DNA of 37,049 nt from contig CAKRPQ010000010.1 of assembly GCA_934385225.1 (NCBI GenBank), positions 1 through 37,049 of the forward strand, read 5' to 3'. The DNA is from an uncultured Eubacteriales bacterium (GTDB taxonomy: Bacteria > Bacillota > Clostridia > Oscillospirales > CAG-272). The notes beneath the pieces were generated by a model, which worked only from the letters and a program-made list of their open reading frames with translations, had not been told where the DNA came from and did not search any database. Below are positions 15,121-23,531 of the stretch, one piece after another. The translations under genes were made by a program, and so were the position numbers. The first letter of the stretch is position 1; every line of letters begins with the position of its first letter.

Positions 15121-15149
15121 AGTTTACCACATTTTTACGGGATTTACAA
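15121..15149 (-). promoter_or_regulatory. Probable pgk promoter
   Basis: Minus strand TTGTAA (15149-15144), 17-bp spacer ending in TGG, and TAAACT (15126-15121). Moderate match to sigma-A with a TGn extension. Confidence 0.5.
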
Positions 15150-15155
15150 TAGAAA

Positions 15156-15173
15156 TTGTTAAAAATTCAACAT
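15156..15173. promoter_or_regulatory. Rex-like operator upstream of pgk
   Basis: TTGTTAAAAATTCAACAT matches the clostridial Rex consensus TTGTTAA-N4-TTAACAA at 12 of 14 positions, with one half-site perfect. It lies just upstream of the -35. pgk/tpi operons are reported Rex targets in Clostridia, and rex is encoded in this window. Confidence 0.5.
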
Positions 15174-15203
15174 TTTTTCAAAAAAAGTTGACCGACGCGG
15201 AAA

Positions 15204-15278
15204 CCCGCCGTCATATGACGGCGGGCGGTATGTATAAATCATTTATACTTCTTCAAATGACCATTTCTGATATGCGGT
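15204..15278 (-). repeat. 3' repeat of the lipoprotein cassette, copy A, with terminator palindrome
   Basis: About 75 bases shared with 33567-33641 and 34883-34957. It contains the last codons of the lectin gene (TAYQKWSFEEV-stop), a short AT-rich spacer, and a perfect 22-bp palindrome (15204-15225, CCCGCCGTCAT and its complement) acting as terminator. Confidence 0.85.
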
Positions 15279-15532
15279 TGAATCGCCGCTCGTCCAATAT
15301 ACATTCGAGCCGATTGCGTCGGCTGCAAGATAATGATAAAAAGCGAATATCCATAGCACTGCGTAGCACCGCCAAAAACATTTGATGTACAAACCCCATT
15401 TGAGCACTTCGTGTCCGTGACGCCCCATTCACTTTCAGATAATTGTGATTATATTAATCCTTTGTTTCAAAATCTTCTGTCATATAACGATTTATAACTT
15501 CCGATAAAATTTTTAACTTCATTATTTTTCAT
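15243..15532 (-). pseudogene. Decayed CHAP/ricin-lectin gene of cassette A
   Basis: The ATG at 15532 is one base after the lipoprotein A stop. The frame aligns to the intact gene at 36318: MKNNEVKNFIGSY against MKNQEVINILTQY, then NKGLI-stop-SQLSESEWG and GATQCYGYSLF against GNAIQCYGYSLF. A TGA (15469-15467) replaces the conserved Trp codon, and a TAA (15451-15449) replaces a second codon. After CYGYSLF, near 15335, most of the gene is deleted and the frame shifts into the lectin C-terminus (YLAADAIGSNVYW ... TAYQKWSFEEV-stop at 15243). Clearly non-functional, but it shows the cassette once encoded the pair. Confidence 0.85.
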
Positions 15533-15533
15533 A

Positions 15534-16727
15534 TTATTCGTCCTTTCGTGTGAGCCTGTTTTTGTTTGCTGCAATCAATTCGTCAAGTGTATCATATTCA
15601 CCTGCATAATAATAATTTTCAAAGCATTCGTCAATGCTCGTTCCTCTCATTTCCAAATATTCCGAAATATTATAGGTTTTTTCGGGAATATATTTAAGTC
15701 CCGAATCCGTTATCTCTACTCGTCCGTATTCTGCACAAAATTCCTCTCTGCTCTCTATCTCATAAAAACACATAGTCATAGTGCTTACCCCTGATGTCAA
15801 AATCCCATAATTGCTCGCCATTTTTATGTATTTAAGATTTTCATTCTCCGAATAAAACGAAATAGAATAACCAACCGCATAGTCAAATAAATTCTTCTTT
15901 TCAAACACTTTATCGTCAACAAAAAAATATGCGTCGGAAGCATTATACATCTGTTTCATAAACACAAAAGCTTCGTTTGTGTTAAATGCATATTTCCCCA
16001 AAGGTGCGCCGAAGCTTTCATTTGCCTCAAAATTTTTGACTGTTCCGTTGTAGGTTATAGAAGAAACATACCAATATCTGTTTCCGTCATTTACATCTTC
16101 CTCAAAGCCGATCTCAAAAAGTGCATCTGATGCCGCCAGTATGATTTTTTCGTTCTGCTCGTAGTATTCATTTTCTGTTGCATAGGTGATGCTATGCATC
16201 TCTTTATCGGGAAAATAAAATATCACGGGTTGATCTTTTGAATACAGTGCATAAGCGTTATCATATTTTTGAAATTCGGTGATAAAAAAGGGATTTTGAG
16301 CAGATTCGATTTTCGTGAGGACATCAAGCCCGAAAAATGCCTTTGCGGATATTTTCGTGACACCGCGTCCGAGGCGAATTTCGGTTATTTTGTCCGCGTT
16401 CGGCGCGTTCTCAAACACGCGATCCGCGATTTCGGTCACATAGTCGGGTATGGTCACCACGGTGTCCGTGCCTTTATATTCCGTCAGAACGCCGCCAATC
16501 GTAACAAAATTGTCGTCCGTAACATATGTTTCGGTTGCCGCAGAAGTCTCCGTTTCGGTGACGTGTTCTGTCTCCGCTTTTTCGGCTGTTTCCGTTTCGG
16601 CAGATTTTCCTTCCTCCGTCTTTCCGCAGGAGGCAAGGGAAAGTGAGATGATCACAGAGAAAACTACAAATATTAAAAACTTGCGCAAAAATGCCTTTTT
16701 ATTGTTAAATACAGCGATATGAGACAT
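15534..16727 (-). CDS. Cassette lipoprotein A with a BspA-type leucine-rich repeat
   Basis: Lipoprotein signal: a 15-residue N-region, hydrophobic stretch and lipobox SLASC (Cys34). A Thr/Glu-rich linker (~40-72) follows. Next is one LRR_5/BspA-like unit (VVTIPDYVTEIADRVFENA ... EIRLGRGVTKISAKAFFGL, ~85-135), then ~260 residues of beta-rich sequence with no family I recognise. 397 residues. It is a paralogue of the genes at 33734 and 35135, nearly identical in promoter, leader and signal peptide, and is inverted relative to them. Promoter and AGGAGGTGA leader are strong. Expected on the outer face of the membrane; function unknown. Confidence 0.87.
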   Translation of the reverse strand: MSHIAVFNNKKAFLRKFLIFVVFSVIISLSLASCGKTEEGKSAETETAEKAETEHVTETETSAATETYVTDDNFVTIGGVLTEYKGTDTVVTIPDYVTEIADRVFENAPNADKITEIRLGRGVTKISAKAFFGLDVLTKIESAQNPFFITEFQKYDNAYALYSKDQPVIFYFPDKEMHSITYATENEYYEQNEKIILAASDALFEIGFEEDVNDGNRYWYVSSITYNGTVKNFEANESFGAPLGKYAFNTNEAFVFMKQMYNASDAYFFVDDKVFEKKNLFDYAVGYSISFYSENENLKYIKMASNYGILTSGVSTMTMCFYEIESREEFCAEYGRVEITDSGLKYIPEKTYNISEYLEMRGTSIDECFENYYYAGEYDTLDELIAANKNRLTRKDE

Positions 16728-16750
16728 TTATATTCACCTCCTGTGATTTG

Positions 16751-16779
16751 AGTATATCATAGCAAATACTTTTTGTCAA
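16751..16779 (-). promoter_or_regulatory. Cassette A promoter
   Basis: Minus strand TTGACA (16779-16774), 17-bp spacer ending in TGA, and TATACT (16756-16751), followed by AGGAGGTGA. About 45 further bases upstream are shared with cassette C. Confidence 0.88.
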
Positions 16780-16884
16780 GTAATATTTTACCAAAAAGCA
16801 CAAATTCGGCAGAATATACAAATTGTGACGATTTGTTTTGGTTAAAATATCCCATAAAGATACAAATTATAATACAAAAACACA

Positions 16885-16925
16885 GCGCACGGAACTACGG
16901 CGTAGCCATAGTATAATCCGTGCGC
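16885..16925 (-). terminator. Terminator of the mazF gene
   Basis: GCGCACGGA / TCCGTGCGC outer stem with an inner ACTAtGGC-TAC-GCCgTAGT hairpin; the minus strand continues TGTGTTTTTGT. Confidence 0.8.
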
Positions 16926-16930
16926 ATTAT

Positions 16931-17326
16931 TTATGCCGTGAACGTCCCGCCGCTCTCGGTGCTGCCGTCGTTCTCGTCCGTCTGCGACAGACCGAAGCTA
17001 ATCGAAATGGCGTTATTTACCTCGTTCATAACGGCGTCGTCAAGATGCCCCATCTTCTCGCCGAGGCGCTTTTTGTCAAGCGTCCTCACCTGCTCGAGCA
17101 GAATGACGGAATCTTTCGTTAAACCTACCTTGTCCGCATATACGTCAATGTGCGTCGGCAGCTTTGTCTTTCCCATTCGGCTCGTTATCGCCGCCGCAAT
17201 TACGGTCGGACTGTATCTGTTTCCGACGTCGTTCTGGATAATGAGTACGGGTCTCATTCCGCCCTGCTCGGACCCGACGACGGGACTTAAATCGGCATAA
17301 TAAATATCCCCGCGTTTTACGCTCAT
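16931..17326 (-). CDS. MazF/PemK-family mRNA interferase without a visible antitoxin
   Basis: Sequence-specific endoribonuclease of the NdoA/MazF type. The motifs VKRGDIYYADLSPVVGSEQ, GMRPVLIIQNDVGN, TVIAAAITS and LEQVRTLDKKRL are those of the Firmicute EndoA group. 131 residues, slightly long because of a Ser/Thr/Gly-rich C-terminal tail. A good GGAAGG ribosome binding site precedes the ATG at 17326. Antitoxin genes (MazE/EndoAI) normally lie directly upstream and overlapping. Here the upstream 170 bases are gene-free and lead to a divergent lipoprotein, so the toxin appears solitary, as it does next to alr in some Clostridia. Confidence 0.93.
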   Translation of the reverse strand: MSVKRGDIYYADLSPVVGSEQGGMRPVLIIQNDVGNRYSPTVIAAAITSRMGKTKLPTHIDVYADKVGLTKDSVILLEQVRTLDKKRLGEKMGHLDDAVMNEVNNAISISFGLSQTDENDGSTESGGTFTA

Positions 17327-17402
17327 TTTTGAAGCCTTCCTTTCCGTGGTTTACTTCTCTTACAACGTTATTTTTACCGCAAGATACTTTTTTTAATCAG
17401 TG

Positions 17403-17457
17403 CGGACGATTTTTCCGCTTCGGAAAATACTTCCGCGGCGAAAACGAAGTTCGTCCG
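17403..17457. repeat. Nested inverted repeats between mazF and the lipoprotein gene
   Basis: Outer arms CGGACGA (17403-17409) and TCGTCCG (17451-17457). Inside is a perfect TTTTCCG-CTT-CGGAAAA hairpin (17411-17427). It could fold as a branched RNA on either strand; no T tract. Confidence 0.5.
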
Positions 17458-17498
17458 TTTACAGTTTATGCCTTTTTCCGCCTGCTTGCGACTGCCTC

Positions 17499-17527
17499 TT
17501 GACGGGGAACGAAAAAAAGTATATAAT
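17499..17527 (+). promoter_or_regulatory. Sigma-A promoter of the lipoprotein/ygiQ unit
   Basis: TTGACG (17499-17504), 17-bp spacer, TATAAT (17522-17527). Confidence 0.82.
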
Positions 17528-17551
17528 ATTTATATTGAAAGGAGCTTTCCT

Positions 17552-18241
17552 ATGAAGTTTGATATAAAAAAAGCGGCGGCGATCTTTGCCGCGTGCATTA
17601 TTATAATTTCCGTCACAGCCTGCGGAAAGAAAAAAACGACGGCGGACTATGAAAGCGAAACCGTAATCGGCAGCGCGTCCGAAAACGCGGCGGTAATTGC
17701 CGAGCTTTCGGACAAAATAACCGCGCTCACGGTCGATTCGATCGAGATGCCCACATTTTCCGATATGCAGACGGCGATCTCGCTCTGCCGCGATTCCGTT
17801 CTCAATTATCTGCTCACGACAAAGTATTCGCGTTTCAGCGGGAACACGTCGGTTCTTCAAAAGGCGGCAAAGGAATACGCGAGTCTTAACATCACCGCCG
17901 CCGTCGGGACGACGGATTTCGAGGGCGAGCTTTACAGCCTGTTCAATCACGGCGGCAACATACGCCACAGCGACACCGAAAGGTTCAGATATATGCCGAA
18001 AATAGAGGCGTACATTCCCACGGTGCAGACGCAGGCGTGTACATACAGCCTTGACATTGTTTCGATTGACGAGACAGAACATACATACAGAATGTCGTTC
18101 TATTGCACGCGCGGAAATGACGTTTCGCCTGAATATCTCGCCGTTTTTGTAAAGCGCGACGCGGGCGGCACATACATAAAATCCCTCTCGCAGACGGCCG
18201 GCGAAAAAGTGAACTGCCGCCTGACGGGAACTATATCATAA
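17552..18241 (+). CDS. Small lipoprotein of unknown function
   Basis: Signal peptide with a Lys-rich start, a hydrophobic core (AAAIFAACIIIISVTA) and lipobox VTAC (Cys25), then a charged linker (GKKKTTADYESE). The mature part is alpha/beta and not recognised. The start at 17552 is set by AAAGGAG (17538-17544) downstream of the promoter; a longer frame to 17468 would begin upstream of the promoter. 229 residues. It is 25 bases before ygiQ and probably co-transcribed with it. Confidence 0.82.
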   Translation: MKFDIKKAAAIFAACIIIISVTACGKKKTTADYESETVIGSASENAAVIAELSDKITALTVDSIEMPTFSDMQTAISLCRDSVLNYLLTTKYSRFSGNTSVLQKAAKEYASLNITAAVGTTDFEGELYSLFNHGGNIRHSDTERFRYMPKIEAYIPTVQTQACTYSLDIVSIDETEHTYRMSFYCTRGNDVSPEYLAVFVKRDAGGTYIKSLSQTAGEKVNCRLTGTIS

Positions 18242-18266
18242 GCACTTAATTAAAAAAGGATTTTAT

Positions 18267-20261
18267 ATGGATATGAAGTTTCTCCCGCTCACGAGAGCGG
18301 AAATGGACGAGCGCGGCTGGGACGCGCCCGACTTTGTGTATGTCACGGGCGACGCATACGTCGATCACCCGTCCTTCGGTGCGGCGATAATAACGCGTGT
18401 GCTTGAAGCGGAGGGCTTTCGCGTAGCCGTTCTTGCCCAGCCCGACTACAAAAGCTGCGAGGAGTTCAAAACATTCGGCAGGCCGCGGCTCGGCTTTCTC
18501 GTTTCGGCGGGCAACATCGACTCAATGGTCGCACACTACACCGCCGCAAAAAAGAAACGCTCCTACGACTACTATTCGGCGGGCGGAAAAACGGGAAAAC
18601 GCCCCGACCGCGCCGTTATCGTTTATTGCAACAGAATAAGGGAGGCTTACGGCGACATTCCGATCGTTATCGGCGGGCTCGAAGCGTCGCTCAGGCGTTT
18701 TGCGCACTACGATTATTGGGACGACAAGGTGCGCCGTTCCGTTCTTGTCGATTCGAGAGCGGATATTCTCACATACGGCATGGGCGAAAACATTATAATC
18801 CGCGTTGCAAAGCTCCTTGACAAGGGCGTTCCCGTAAAGAAGATACGCGATGTGCGAGGGTGTGTCTATCTCTGCAAACGGGGCGAAAAGGTACATTATC
18901 CCGTCGCGGCGGAGTTTGACTATAACGAGCTTAAAACGGACAAGAAAAAATACGCAGAGGCGTTCGGTGTTCAGTATAAAAATCAGGATTCAATAAACGG
19001 CAAGGCGATTATAGAGTATTACGACGACAAGATGCTCGTCGGAAACCCGCCCATGCCGCCGCTTGAAAGGGAGGAACTTGACCGCGTTTACGCTCTTCCG
19101 TATATGCGCGACTACCACCCGTCGTACAAAGCGGAGGGCGGCGTTCCCGCAATCGAGGAGGTCAAATTTTCGATAACGCACAACCGCGGCTGCTTCGGTG
19201 CGTGCAATTTCTGCGCGCTTGCATTCCATCAAGGGAGGACTCTGCGTTCGAGGAGCATAGAGAGCGTTGTCGCCGAAGCGGAGAAAATCGTAAAGCTGCC
19301 CGATTTCAAGGGATACATACACGACGTGGGAGGTCCTACGGCGAACTTCCGCTATCCCGCGTGCGACAAACAGCTTAAATACGGAGTCTGTGCCGACCGC
19401 AAATGCCTTGCGCCAAAGCCTTGCCCGAATCTGAAAGTCGATCAGAGCGAATACATAAAGCTCATAGAGGCAGTCGAAGCGGTGAAGGGCGTCAAAAAGG
19501 TGTTTATCCGTTCGGGAATAAGATTTGACTATATGCTGTGCGATCCCGACGAGAGCTTTTTTAAGAAGCTCGTGCGCGATAACGTGAGCGGACAGCTGAA
19601 AGTTGCACCCGAACATTGTTCAAATCACGTTTTGTCGCTTATGGGCAAGCCGAGCATAGAGGTTTACGAAAGGTTCAAAAAACGCTATTTCGAGCTGACA
19701 AAGAGCTTCGGAAAAGAGCAATACCTTGTGCCGTACCTTATGTCGAGCCACCCCGGTTCGCGTCTCTCCGACGCGATAGAGCTTGCGCTCTGCTTGAAGC
19801 GGGACGGCTACGCGCCCGAACAGGTTCAGGACTATTACCCGACACCGGGAACGGCATCGACCGTTATGTATTACACGGGGATAAATCCGCTTGACGGAAA
19901 AAAGGTCTATGTGCCGACAGATTACCACGAAAAACAGCTCCAACGCGCGCTTTTGCAGTTCAACAGGCCGCAGAACGCCGCTCTTGTGCGCGAAGCGCTT
20001 AAAAAGGCTGGCAGAGAGGATCTTATCGGTTTTGACAAGCACTGCCTTGTAAGACCCGAGAGAGGTCAGGCGACGCAAAGCGGCAAAAAAGGGACGGAGA
20101 AAAAGTCTTTTGACGGCGGAAAACGTCCGAGTGCGCGCGGAGAAAAGAATTACGGCACGCACGGAACGTCCCGAAACCGACAAGGCGGTATAAATATAAA
20201 AAACACCGCAAAGAACGGAGGCGCGAAAAAAACGCCGAAAAACCGCGGCGGACGCAAATAA
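18267..20261 (+). CDS. YgiQ-family radical SAM protein
   Basis: Contains an N-terminal ~300-residue YgiQ-specific region (VYVTGDAYVDHPSFG, GGLEASLRRFAHYDYW) and the radical SAM cluster C309-x3-C313-x2-C316 (CFGACNFC), which binds the 4Fe-4S/SAM centre. The family's extra cysteines (YPACDKQ, ADRKCLAPKPCPN) are present. Reaction unknown in this widely conserved family. 664 residues, with a ~55-residue Lys/Arg/Gly-rich tail that suggests RNA or ribosome contact (inference). The start at 18267 follows AAAAAAGGA; the ATG at 18273 is also possible. Confidence 0.93.
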   Translation: MDMKFLPLTRAEMDERGWDAPDFVYVTGDAYVDHPSFGAAIITRVLEAEGFRVAVLAQPDYKSCEEFKTFGRPRLGFLVSAGNIDSMVAHYTAAKKKRSYDYYSAGGKTGKRPDRAVIVYCNRIREAYGDIPIVIGGLEASLRRFAHYDYWDDKVRRSVLVDSRADILTYGMGENIIIRVAKLLDKGVPVKKIRDVRGCVYLCKRGEKVHYPVAAEFDYNELKTDKKKYAEAFGVQYKNQDSINGKAIIEYYDDKMLVGNPPMPPLEREELDRVYALPYMRDYHPSYKAEGGVPAIEEVKFSITHNRGCFGACNFCALAFHQGRTLRSRSIESVVAEAEKIVKLPDFKGYIHDVGGPTANFRYPACDKQLKYGVCADRKCLAPKPCPNLKVDQSEYIKLIEAVEAVKGVKKVFIRSGIRFDYMLCDPDESFFKKLVRDNVSGQLKVAPEHCSNHVLSLMGKPSIEVYERFKKRYFELTKSFGKEQYLVPYLMSSHPGSRLSDAIELALCLKRDGYAPEQVQDYYPTPGTASTVMYYTGINPLDGKKVYVPTDYHEKQLQRALLQFNRPQNAALVREALKKAGREDLIGFDKHCLVRPERGQATQSGKKGTEKKSFDGGKRPSARGEKNYGTHGTSRNRQGGINIKNTAKNGGAKKTPKNRGGRK

Positions 20262-20272
20262 AAAACACGAAT

Positions 20273-20312
20273 AAAACGGCGGAGAATTTTCGGTTTCTCC
20301 GCCGTTTTCGGT
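20273..20312. terminator. Bidirectional terminator between ygiQ and the Gfo/Idh gene
   Basis: AAAACGGCGGAGAA (20273-20286) pairs perfectly with 20295-20308. It lies between two convergent genes. Confidence 0.88.
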
Positions 20313-20324
20313 TTGATAAATGCT

Positions 20325-21365
20325 TTATAAATAGACTCTTTCGCCCGTTTTTGCCGAGCGGTAGATAGCGTTTACAATCTTCACGCTTTCGAGCGCGTCG
20401 AGAGGGAGTATCTGCGGGTCTCTGCCGTCTCTTACGGCGAGGATCATATCCTCAACGACGTGGCGATGTCCGTAAAGGGCGCTCGGCTCGTATTTTGAGG
20501 CTTCGAGGTTGCCCTTGCCGTAGCGCGCGAGCATAAGTTCTTCTTCTTCGTCCTCGTCGTCGCTGTCGCGCATTTTCCACGTCTTTATCATATCCGCGTC
20601 GGCTTCTATGCTTCCGCGGCTGCCGTAAAGCATTATTTCCGTCGATATTCCCGGATAGGCGCAGGTTGTGCTGACAAAAGTCGCCGTCGCTCCGCTTCCG
20701 AACTTTATGAGCGAGGCGGTGAGATCCTCTGTTTTTATGTTATGCTCGCAGATGCTCATTGTCGAAACGACGTATTCGACGTCGCCCATGAGCCAGTGCA
20801 TAAGGTCAACGGTGTGTATCGCCTGGTTTATGAGCGATCCGCCGCCGTCGTATTCCCATGTGCCGCGCCAGCCGCCGCGGTCGTAGTAGCTCTGCTCGCG
20901 GTACCATTTGACGCCGAACGTGCCGAGATTTATCTTTCCGAGCCTGCCGTCGTCGACGGCTTTTTTAATCGGATACATATTGAGGTTGAACCTGTTCTGG
21001 TGAACGACGCCGACCTTCATTCCGGTTCTGCGGCGCGCGTCCTCTATAAGAATGGCGCGTTCGGGCGTTATGTCGAGCGGTTTCTCGCAGAGGACGTTCT
21101 TTCCCGCCTCCATTGCCCTTACGGCGAAATCAGCGTGCATATAGCTCGGCAGACAAACGCTTATAATGTCAACTCTTTCGTCCTTTATAAGCTCGTCAAA
21201 GCTCGTGTACGGCGTAGCGTTAGAGTACAGCTTCGAATATTTGTCAAGTCTTTTTTCGTCTATATCGCAGATGGCGACAAGCTCTGCGTTTTCGGACGCT
21301 TCCGCCGCTTCCGCGTGTGCCGCGCCTATTCCGAGACCGAGAACGGCATATCCAATTTTTTTCAT
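20325..21365 (-). CDS. Gfo/Idh/MocA-family oxidoreductase
   Basis: NAD(P)-dependent sugar or inositol dehydrogenase family. Rossmann motif VLGLGIGAAHA at the N-terminus, the family Lys in LCEKPLDIT (~residues 93-101), and the substrate domain GGSLINQAIHTVDLMHWLMG with the catalytic His. 346 residues. An unusual acidic loop (about residues 263-272, DSDDEDEEEE) sits in the C-terminal domain. The specific sugar cannot be told. The start at 21365 has GAGAGG upstream; an extended -10 (TGC-TAAAAT, 21408-21400 on the minus strand) may give it its own promoter. Confidence 0.9.
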   Translation of the reverse strand: MKKIGYAVLGLGIGAAHAEAAEASENAELVAICDIDEKRLDKYSKLYSNATPYTSFDELIKDERVDIISVCLPSYMHADFAVRAMEAGKNVLCEKPLDITPERAILIEDARRRTGMKVGVVHQNRFNLNMYPIKKAVDDGRLGKINLGTFGVKWYREQSYYDRGGWRGTWEYDGGGSLINQAIHTVDLMHWLMGDVEYVVSTMSICEHNIKTEDLTASLIKFGSGATATFVSTTCAYPGISTEIMLYGSRGSIEADADMIKTWKMRDSDDEDEEEELMLARYGKGNLEASKYEPSALYGHRHVVEDMILAVRDGRDPQILPLDALESVKIVNAIYRSAKTGERVYL

Positions 21366-21463
21366 TTTGTTTTATAACCTCTCTTCTTTGTGCCTGTATA
21401 TTTTAGCATACCGAAGCTCTGCTATGAATTGCAAAAAGGGGAAATTATATTGTATATCCTGTC

Positions 21464-22495
21464 TTATTCGAGCGAAAGACGAATTATCGTGTCGCAAAGA
21501 TCGGGGTAGCTTATGCCGACAGCGGCTGCCGCCTGCGGAACGAGGCTCGTCGGGGTCATACCGGGGAGCGTGTTCGATTCGAGGCAGTACGCCTTGCCGT
21601 CCTCTGCGAGAATGAAGTCCATACGCGCGTATGTTTTGAGTTTGAGAGCCTCAAAAACACGTCTTGTTTCGTCCGCGAGCAGATTAGCTTCCGCCTCTGT
21701 TATATGTGCGGGGCAGATTTCCTCTGTCAGGCCGCTTTGGTACTTGTTTTTGTAGTCGTAGTAACCGTTTTTCGGGATTATTTCGATTGCGGGAAGCACT
21801 CTGCCGTCAAGGATTGCGACGGTAAGCTCTCTGCCGACGATCTTCTTTTCGATAAGGATCCTTTTTTCGTATTTGCGCGCAAATTCGAGCGCGGGATCAA
21901 GCTCGCTTTCCTTTTCTATTATCGAAACGCCGACGCTTGAACCGCAGCTGCACGGCTTTATGACGCAGGGAAGCCCCATTTTAAGGATTTTGTCCTTTAT
22001 ATCGGGGTCGTCCGTGCTTCCGACAAAGCCGGGAGGAACGGGAACGCCAGCCTCTGACATAAGCGTTTTTGCTATATCCTTGTCCATCGCGAGCAGACTG
22101 CCTATGTATCCCGAACCTGTGTATTTTATGCCGTAAATATCAAGCATCGCTTGCAGCTGTCCGTTTTCGCCTATGCCGCCGTGAAGAGCGAGATATACGG
22201 CATCGGCAATTTTGCAAAGGTCTATAACGTGCGGTCCGATAAGTTCGCGTCTGCCGCCGTTTTCGGAAATTACGGCTTCAAGGTCGGGAACAGTCTCCGA
22301 GACTTTATGCGAGTATTTGACGTCGCCGCGGAAAAGCTCTTTTGTTATCTTCGTGTCCTCTCCGAGACCGACGTAAACGTCGCAGAGGCAGACTTTGTGT
22401 CCTTTTTCTTCGAGCGCGTTTGCGATAAGCGCCGCGGACGAGAGCGAAACCTCTCTTTCGGGGCTTATGCCGCCGCAAAGTATGGCTATGTTCAT
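21464..22495 (-). CDS. ddl: D-alanine--D-alanine ligase
   Basis: Makes the D-Ala-D-Ala end of peptidoglycan precursors. ATP-grasp enzyme with CGGISPEREVSL (N-terminal substrate motif), LHGGIGENGQLQAM, PCVIKPCSCGSSVG (ATP-binding Lys), the YDYKNKY loop typical of D-Ala rather than D-lactate specificity, and LESNTLPGMTPTSL. 343 residues. The start at 22495 is set by GGAGG eight bases upstream; the five-residue longer form would start with a TTG in that site. It lies 31 bases downstream of prmC on the same strand. Confidence 0.95.
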   Translation of the reverse strand: MNIAILCGGISPEREVSLSSAALIANALEEKGHKVCLCDVYVGLGEDTKITKELFRGDVKYSHKVSETVPDLEAVISENGGRRELIGPHVIDLCKIADAVYLALHGGIGENGQLQAMLDIYGIKYTGSGYIGSLLAMDKDIAKTLMSEAGVPVPPGFVGSTDDPDIKDKILKMGLPCVIKPCSCGSSVGVSIIEKESELDPALEFARKYEKRILIEKKIVGRELTVAILDGRVLPAIEIIPKNGYYDYKNKYQSGLTEEICPAHITEAEANLLADETRRVFEALKLKTYARMDFILAEDGKAYCLESNTLPGMTPTSLVPQAAAAVGISYPDLCDTIIRLSLE

Positions 22496-22526
22496 ATCAG
22501 TATCCTCCAAAAGTATTGTTACTTAA

Positions 22527-23348
22527 TTATATTCTTTTTGTCAGTATCGCGACTCTGTCGTTTCCGCCAAAATCGCGGCAAAGCTCCGTGCGAAAGCCGT
22601 GAGAGTCGGCAAGCTCTTCTATCGCTTTTCCCTCGTCGTAGCCTATCTCAAATGCGATAAAACCGTTTTCTTTGAGGTGCGGCGTGTGCAGCGAGAGTAT
22701 CGCACGGTAAAAATCCATACCGTCCCTGCCGCCGTCGAGAGCGGCGCGCGGCTCGTGCTTTACCTCGTCCGAGAGGGTATCTATTACGTCCGTTTTTATA
22801 TACGGCGGGTTTGAAATTATCGCGTCGAACTTTTCTCCGCCGAAGTCGAGAGGCAGCAGAACGTCTGCACACATCGGCGTAAACCGCTCCGAAACGCCGT
22901 TTGCTTCCGCGTTCTTTACGGCAAGGCGGAGCGTGTTCGGGTAAAGTTCCGCGGCAAACGCGCGTGTGTCGAGACGACGGCGAAGCGCGGAGATCGCGAT
23001 GCAGCCGCTGCCCGTGCAAAGATCGGCAAAAACGGCGGAGCGCGGAAGAAGCTCGCACGCTTTGTCGAGAAGAAGCTCCGTATCGGGGCGCGGAATAAGG
23101 CAGTTTTCGTTGACGAAATATTTTTCGTCCGCAAAATACCATTCGCCTATGATGTATTGGAGCGGAACGTGCGACAGACGTTTTTCGAGCGCCTTATCAA
23201 GTTCGGGCGAGGCAAAATCGCGTCCTCTGTCGGCGAGAACGGCCGCTCTCGTTATGCCGCAGAACTTTTCTATAAGCATAAACGCTTCGGCGCGCGGAGA
23301 ATCGCTTCCCGCCTCCGAAATGAGCTTGCGGATATTATCGAAATTCAT
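22527..23348 (-). CDS. prmC: PrmC/HemK, release-factor glutamine methyltransferase
   Basis: Methylates the GGQ glutamine of RF1/RF2. SAM-binding FADLCTGSGCIAISAL, the catalytic NPPYI (IISNPPYI), and the N-terminal helical domain ending PLQYIIGEWYF and CLIPRPDTE are all diagnostic. 273 residues from the ATG at 23348, which has GGAG eight bases upstream; the longer frame to 23366 would use TTG. prmC normally neighbours prfA; here it is linked to ddl instead. Confidence 0.95.
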   Translation of the reverse strand: MNFDNIRKLISEAGSDSPRAEAFMLIEKFCGITRAAVLADRGRDFASPELDKALEKRLSHVPLQYIIGEWYFADEKYFVNENCLIPRPDTELLLDKACELLPRSAVFADLCTGSGCIAISALRRRLDTRAFAAELYPNTLRLAVKNAEANGVSERFTPMCADVLLPLDFGGEKFDAIISNPPYIKTDVIDTLSDEVKHEPRAALDGGRDGMDFYRAILSLHTPHLKENGFIAFEIGYDEGKAIEELADSHGFRTELCRDFGGNDRVAILTKRI

Positions 23349-23468
23349 ATTCTGATCTCCAAACAAAAATACAACCCATATTATACACGATCGGACTCAA
23401 AAAATAAAGAGGTTTGAGAAAAATAAGTGAATTTGGAAAGAATTATTTGTGAAAAATCTCATTTGCTA

Positions 23469-23497
23469 TTGATTTCGGAGCGAAAAAGTGATATACT
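23469..23497 (+). promoter_or_regulatory. Promoter of the Cys/Asp-rich membrane protein
   Basis: TTGATT (23469-23474), 17-bp spacer ending in TGA, TATACT (23492-23497). Confidence 0.78.
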
Positions 23498-23531
23498 ATA
23501 ACCGAAATAATATAAGCGGGAGGTATTTTTT

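Noticed and set aside
15243..15428. 61-residue minus-strand ORF as an independent gene
   Set aside because: It is the 3' part of the decayed CHAP/lectin gene; its N-terminal half is read out of the ancestral frame.
15467..15469. TGA as a tryptophan codon (alternative genetic code or selenocysteine)
   Set aside because: All other genes use TGG for Trp and end normally; the same pseudogene also has a TAA and a deletion.
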